6,431 nucleotides of DNA from positions 1 to 6,431 of the forward strand of contig JACMLD010000280.1 in the NCBI GenBank assembly GCA_014379785.1, given 5' to 3'. The notes beneath the pieces were generated by a model, which saw nothing but the letters and a program-made list of their open reading frames with translations, did not search any database and was not told the DNA's origin. The DNA comes from Chitinophagaceae bacterium (GTDB lineage: Bacteria; Bacteroidota; Bacteroidia; Chitinophagales; Chitinophagaceae). The position numbers and the translations under genes are program-made. The first letter of the stretch is position 1. Each line of letters starts with the position of its first letter. Shown piece by piece: positions 4,171 through 6,431 of this stretch.

Positions 4171-5925
4171 ATGATCAGCGTGATTCTTTCATGGTTATTT
4201 ATCAGCATACTTGCCTTCTGCATTGGCACAGGCTTTCATGCTTTGCTAACACGCTCTGAAACTACCACTGACAAAAAGCTGCTGCATTTCACAGTTTGTT
4301 GCATCACTGGACTGTTGGTCATCGCATTTCTTTCCACCCTGTATTGTCTGTTTCTGCCGCTCGATATTTTCAGCAATCTTTTTCTCTGCATAATTGCTTT
4401 CTGTGCTGCATGGCTCGGAAGAAAACAACTGAAGGCCGCCATCCGCTACAACCTGGATCAGATTCGGAGTACCGGATGGTTTACAATATTCCTGCTCATA
4501 GCTTTCACCTTTGTGCTGGCCTACCTCAGCTATCTTCCTTCTTCTCACTATGACGATGGACTCTATTATTCCACCTCCATAAAATGGCTGGAAGAGTATG
4601 GAACCGTGAAAGGCCTGGCTAATATAAACACGAGAATAGGGTATGACAGCAGCTGGTTTATTTTGCAGGCTTCTTTTGGCTTTCGATGGCTTAAGGCAGG
4701 ACTGTTTAACGACCTGAACGGACTGATGTGTTTGTACGTATTTGCATATTCGCTCGGGGGAATGAGGCGCCTGGCCAATGGTGACACGTCCATTGCAAAT
4801 GGACTGCGGGCATTGTGTTTCCTGCCATTGCTTGCATATCATTTTGGTTCCGGCAGTGACTTCATGCTCTTCAATGTCAACTTTCTTTCGTCATCCACGG
4901 CCGACCTGCCTGTTTGCCTCATCACATGGATGATATTTATCCTTTATGCAGAGGGCGCGGAGCATGGCATGCCGAACCGACCGCGGCAATGGCTCCTGAT
5001 TTTTTACATCATGATCCTGCTCACCATAAAACTGAGTTCGGCTCCATTACTGCTCCTGCCCGCACTGTTTGTTGTGAATATCATGCGGAGGAGAAATTGG
5101 TCCCTCCTGTTCCTGACGTCAGGCTTCGCTGCCCTTACCGTGGTGCCCTGGCTGATCCGCAATGTAATGGTGTCAGGCTATATCGTTTTCCCGTTTTCGG
5201 CTCTTGATTTCTTTGAGGTGGATTGGAAGGTTCCTATTGAGCACGCCCGTTATCATGAAAATGCCGTGATGGCCTACGCCGTCGATCCAAAATTTGATTT
5301 CAACACGAAATTCCGGGCGTCCGTCAGCGAATGGTTCCCCGGCTGGTTTGACCGGCTTTTTTATATCCAGGCGGTGGTTTTTTCTGCCGTGGTTATTCAA
5401 TCCGTTGTGTTCGTGAGCATCGCGGCATTTCAACTTTTCAAAAGAAACTATTGGTGGTTTCAAAACAACTTCAGCAACATTTTTTTCAGCGTCACGGCTT
5501 TTGCAGGTATCACTTTCTGGTTTATGAAGGGGCCTGATTTCCGTTTTGGCTACGGATTTGCAGGTATCTATCTTTTGCTTGGCCTCACGCTCATGTTTCG
5601 ATATTTTCTTGAAGGCAGGTTTAAATTTGTTGGAAACCTGGTATACCTATGCACTTTTCTGATTCTGGTCATTCACTACAAGCCCGCTTTTAAATCAATG
5701 CCGAAAGTGTTGTTCAAACCACCCGTACCCTATAGAATGCCTGAAAACATGAAGGTTGCCAGGGAAGGGTTACAAAAATTTATTCTAACAGAAGGCGAGA
5801 GCTGGAACGCGGAATTGCCTGCATGCAACGAAAGCGAATATCTACTGATCAAACCTACATTGCGGGGCAAATCCATAAAAGAAGGATTCCGTGCTTCGCT
5901 AAAAGAAAATCAAATGGATCAATGA
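4171..5925 (+). CDS. Polytopic membrane protein, LIC_10190-like (GT-C-like)
   Basis: This 584-residue integral membrane protein has about a dozen hydrophobic segments, two of them at 1-26 and 36-63 and the rest in groups at about 65-82, 101-122, 185-260, 272-303, 310-328, 395-420 and 436-480. The large first extracytoplasmic loop starts HYDDGLYY (126-133) and continues through NTRIGYDSSWF (153-163). Acidic residues soon after a transmembrane helix are typical of GT-C glycosyltransferases using polyprenyl-phosphate sugars. SSTADLP (241-247), TIKLSS (285-290), GYIVFPFSALD (336-346) and GPDFRFGYGF (454-463) are further blocks, and the soluble tail ends in LRGKSIKEGFRASL. Together these match my recollection of the LIC_10190-type envelope protein family, whose biochemistry is not established. 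The gene begins 8 bases after the small protein and shares ATGA with the next glycosyltransferase, so translational coupling is likely. A role in lipid-linked sugar transfer or glycan assembly is inference. Confidence 0.8.
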   Translation: MISVILSWLFISILAFCIGTGFHALLTRSETTTDKKLLHFTVCCITGLLVIAFLSTLYCLFLPLDIFSNLFLCIIAFCAAWLGRKQLKAAIRYNLDQIRSTGWFTIFLLIAFTFVLAYLSYLPSSHYDDGLYYSTSIKWLEEYGTVKGLANINTRIGYDSSWFILQASFGFRWLKAGLFNDLNGLMCLYVFAYSLGGMRRLANGDTSIANGLRALCFLPLLAYHFGSGSDFMLFNVNFLSSSTADLPVCLITWMIFILYAEGAEHGMPNRPRQWLLIFYIMILLTIKLSSAPLLLLPALFVVNIMRRRNWSLLFLTSGFAALTVVPWLIRNVMVSGYIVFPFSALDFFEVDWKVPIEHARYHENAVMAYAVDPKFDFNTKFRASVSEWFPGWFDRLFYIQAVVFSAVVIQSVVFVSIAAFQLFKRNYWWFQNNFSNIFFSVTAFAGITFWFMKGPDFRFGYGFAGIYLLLGLTLMFRYFLEGRFKFVGNLVYLCTFLILVIHYKPAFKSMPKVLFKPPVPYRMPENMKVAREGLQKFILTEGESWNAELPACNESEYLLIKPTLRGKSIKEGFRASLKENQMDQ

Positions 5926-6431
5926 AAGCCGAAACCTTATCAATTGTTATTCCTGTCTATAATGAAGAAAAGACAATACATATCATCCTCGACCGGATTC
6001 GTGAAGTGTCACTGATGGATGGCCTGCAAAAGGAGCTTGTCATAGTCAATGACTGCTCAACGGATGATACATCGTCCGCGATCCGGAGATATATCTCGCA
6101 GCATCCGGATCTTCCTGTAAAGTTTGTGGAATTGCCGGTAAACCAGGGAAAGGGCGGCGCCATACACACAGGAATCCGTGAAGCAACCGGGGACTTGCTG
6201 ATCATACAGGATGCGGATCTCGAATACGACCCGCGTGAATACAATGTTCTTCTTCGGCCTATACTTGAGGGAAATGCGGATGTGGTATATGGGACAAGAT
6301 TCTTTGGCGGCCAGCCGCACAGGATTCTTTTTTTCTGGCATTCGATAGGCAACAAAATGCTCACCTTCCTGTCAAACATGTTTACCAATCTCAACCTCAC
6401 GGATATGGAAACCTGTTACAAACTTTTCAAG
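5922..6431 (+). CDS. DPM1-like family 2 glycosyltransferase (partial, runs off the window)
   Basis: The ATG at 5922 lies inside the stop of the upstream gene (ATGA, 5922-5925) and opens a frame that continues without a stop for 170 codons to the window end. The domain is a GT-A family 2 enzyme of the dolichyl/polyprenyl-phosphate sugar synthase subgroup. SIVIPVYNEE (7-16) is the nucleotide-binding start, followed by VNDCSTDDT (42-50), the subgroup hallmark NQGKGGAIHTGI (74-85), the metal-binding QDADLEYDP (96-104), YGTRF (123-127) and the acceptor-side NLTDMETCYKLFK (158-170). Members transfer a sugar from a nucleotide donor to polyprenyl phosphate at the cytoplasmic face. The visible part has no membrane helix; related bacterial proteins either stop near 230-250 residues or carry C-terminal helices, which cannot be seen here. 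Overlap with the GT-C-like gene suggests supply of a lipid-linked sugar to that protein (inference). Confidence 0.93.
   Translation, partial: MKAETLSIVIPVYNEEKTIHIILDRIREVSLMDGLQKELVIVNDCSTDDTSSAIRRYISQHPDLPVKFVELPVNQGKGGAIHTGIREATGDLLIIQDADLEYDPREYNVLLRPILEGNADVVYGTRFFGGQPHRILFFWHSIGNKMLTFLSNMFTNLNLTDMETCYKLFK

Noticed and set aside
4246..4842. A 198-codon minus-strand open frame
   Set aside because: It lies antisense within the strongly supported polytopic membrane protein and its translation is Cys/Gln/Ser-rich without any recognisable domain.
5957..6400. A 147-codon minus-strand open frame
   Set aside because: It is antisense to the DPM1-like glycosyltransferase, whose motifs are unambiguous on the plus strand.

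Overview
The window looks like a piece of a Bacteroidota chromosome, probably close to the Chitinophagales (the phylum is well supported, the order is inference). The signs are a C-terminal tail resembling a type IX secretion (Por) sorting domain at the left edge, a Bacteroidota-style lipoprotein, A/C-rich start contexts without convincing Shine-Dalgarno sequences, an OppC-type permease with an enlarged periplasmic loop, and a polytopic envelope protein resembling the LIC_10190-type family.

Layout. Positions 1-116 hold the end of a probable secreted protein. A tight plus-strand pair follows: a membrane-anchored family 2 glycosyltransferase (133-1260) and, 6 bases later, an OppC/DppC-like ABC permease (1267-2346). 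The permease stop codon directly abuts the stop of a convergent small lipoprotein (2347-2763, minus), which lies downstream of an Lrp/AsnC-family regulator (2840-3322, minus). Positions 3323-3754 hold no protein gene. They contain an AT-rich divergent control region, a structured RNA gene with tRNA-like ends (about 3461-3631) and a very strong intrinsic terminator (3637-3675). Next is a plus-strand envelope-glycan cluster: a small membrane-anchored protein (3755-4162), a 584-residue polytopic membrane protein (4171-5925), and a DPM1-like family 2 glycosyltransferase that starts inside its stop codon and runs off the window (5922-6431).

The last two proteins suggest a plausible pathway: the DPM1-like enzyme would charge a polyprenyl phosphate with a sugar, and the polytopic GT-C-like protein would use such a lipid-linked donor on the periplasmic side. 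This is inference from family and arrangement. The left-hand glycosyltransferase/permease pair and the regulator/lipoprotein pair have no evident link to this pathway.

The most unusual object is the RNA gene at 3461-3631. It has a complete acceptor-like stem, a leucine-type D-arm and a perfect T-arm with the GGTTCGACTCC box, all in tRNA order. However, its anticodon-like loop lacks U33 and a purine at 37, and about 99 nucleotides sit where a 4-20 nt variable region belongs. It is neither a normal tRNA nor a recognisable tmRNA.
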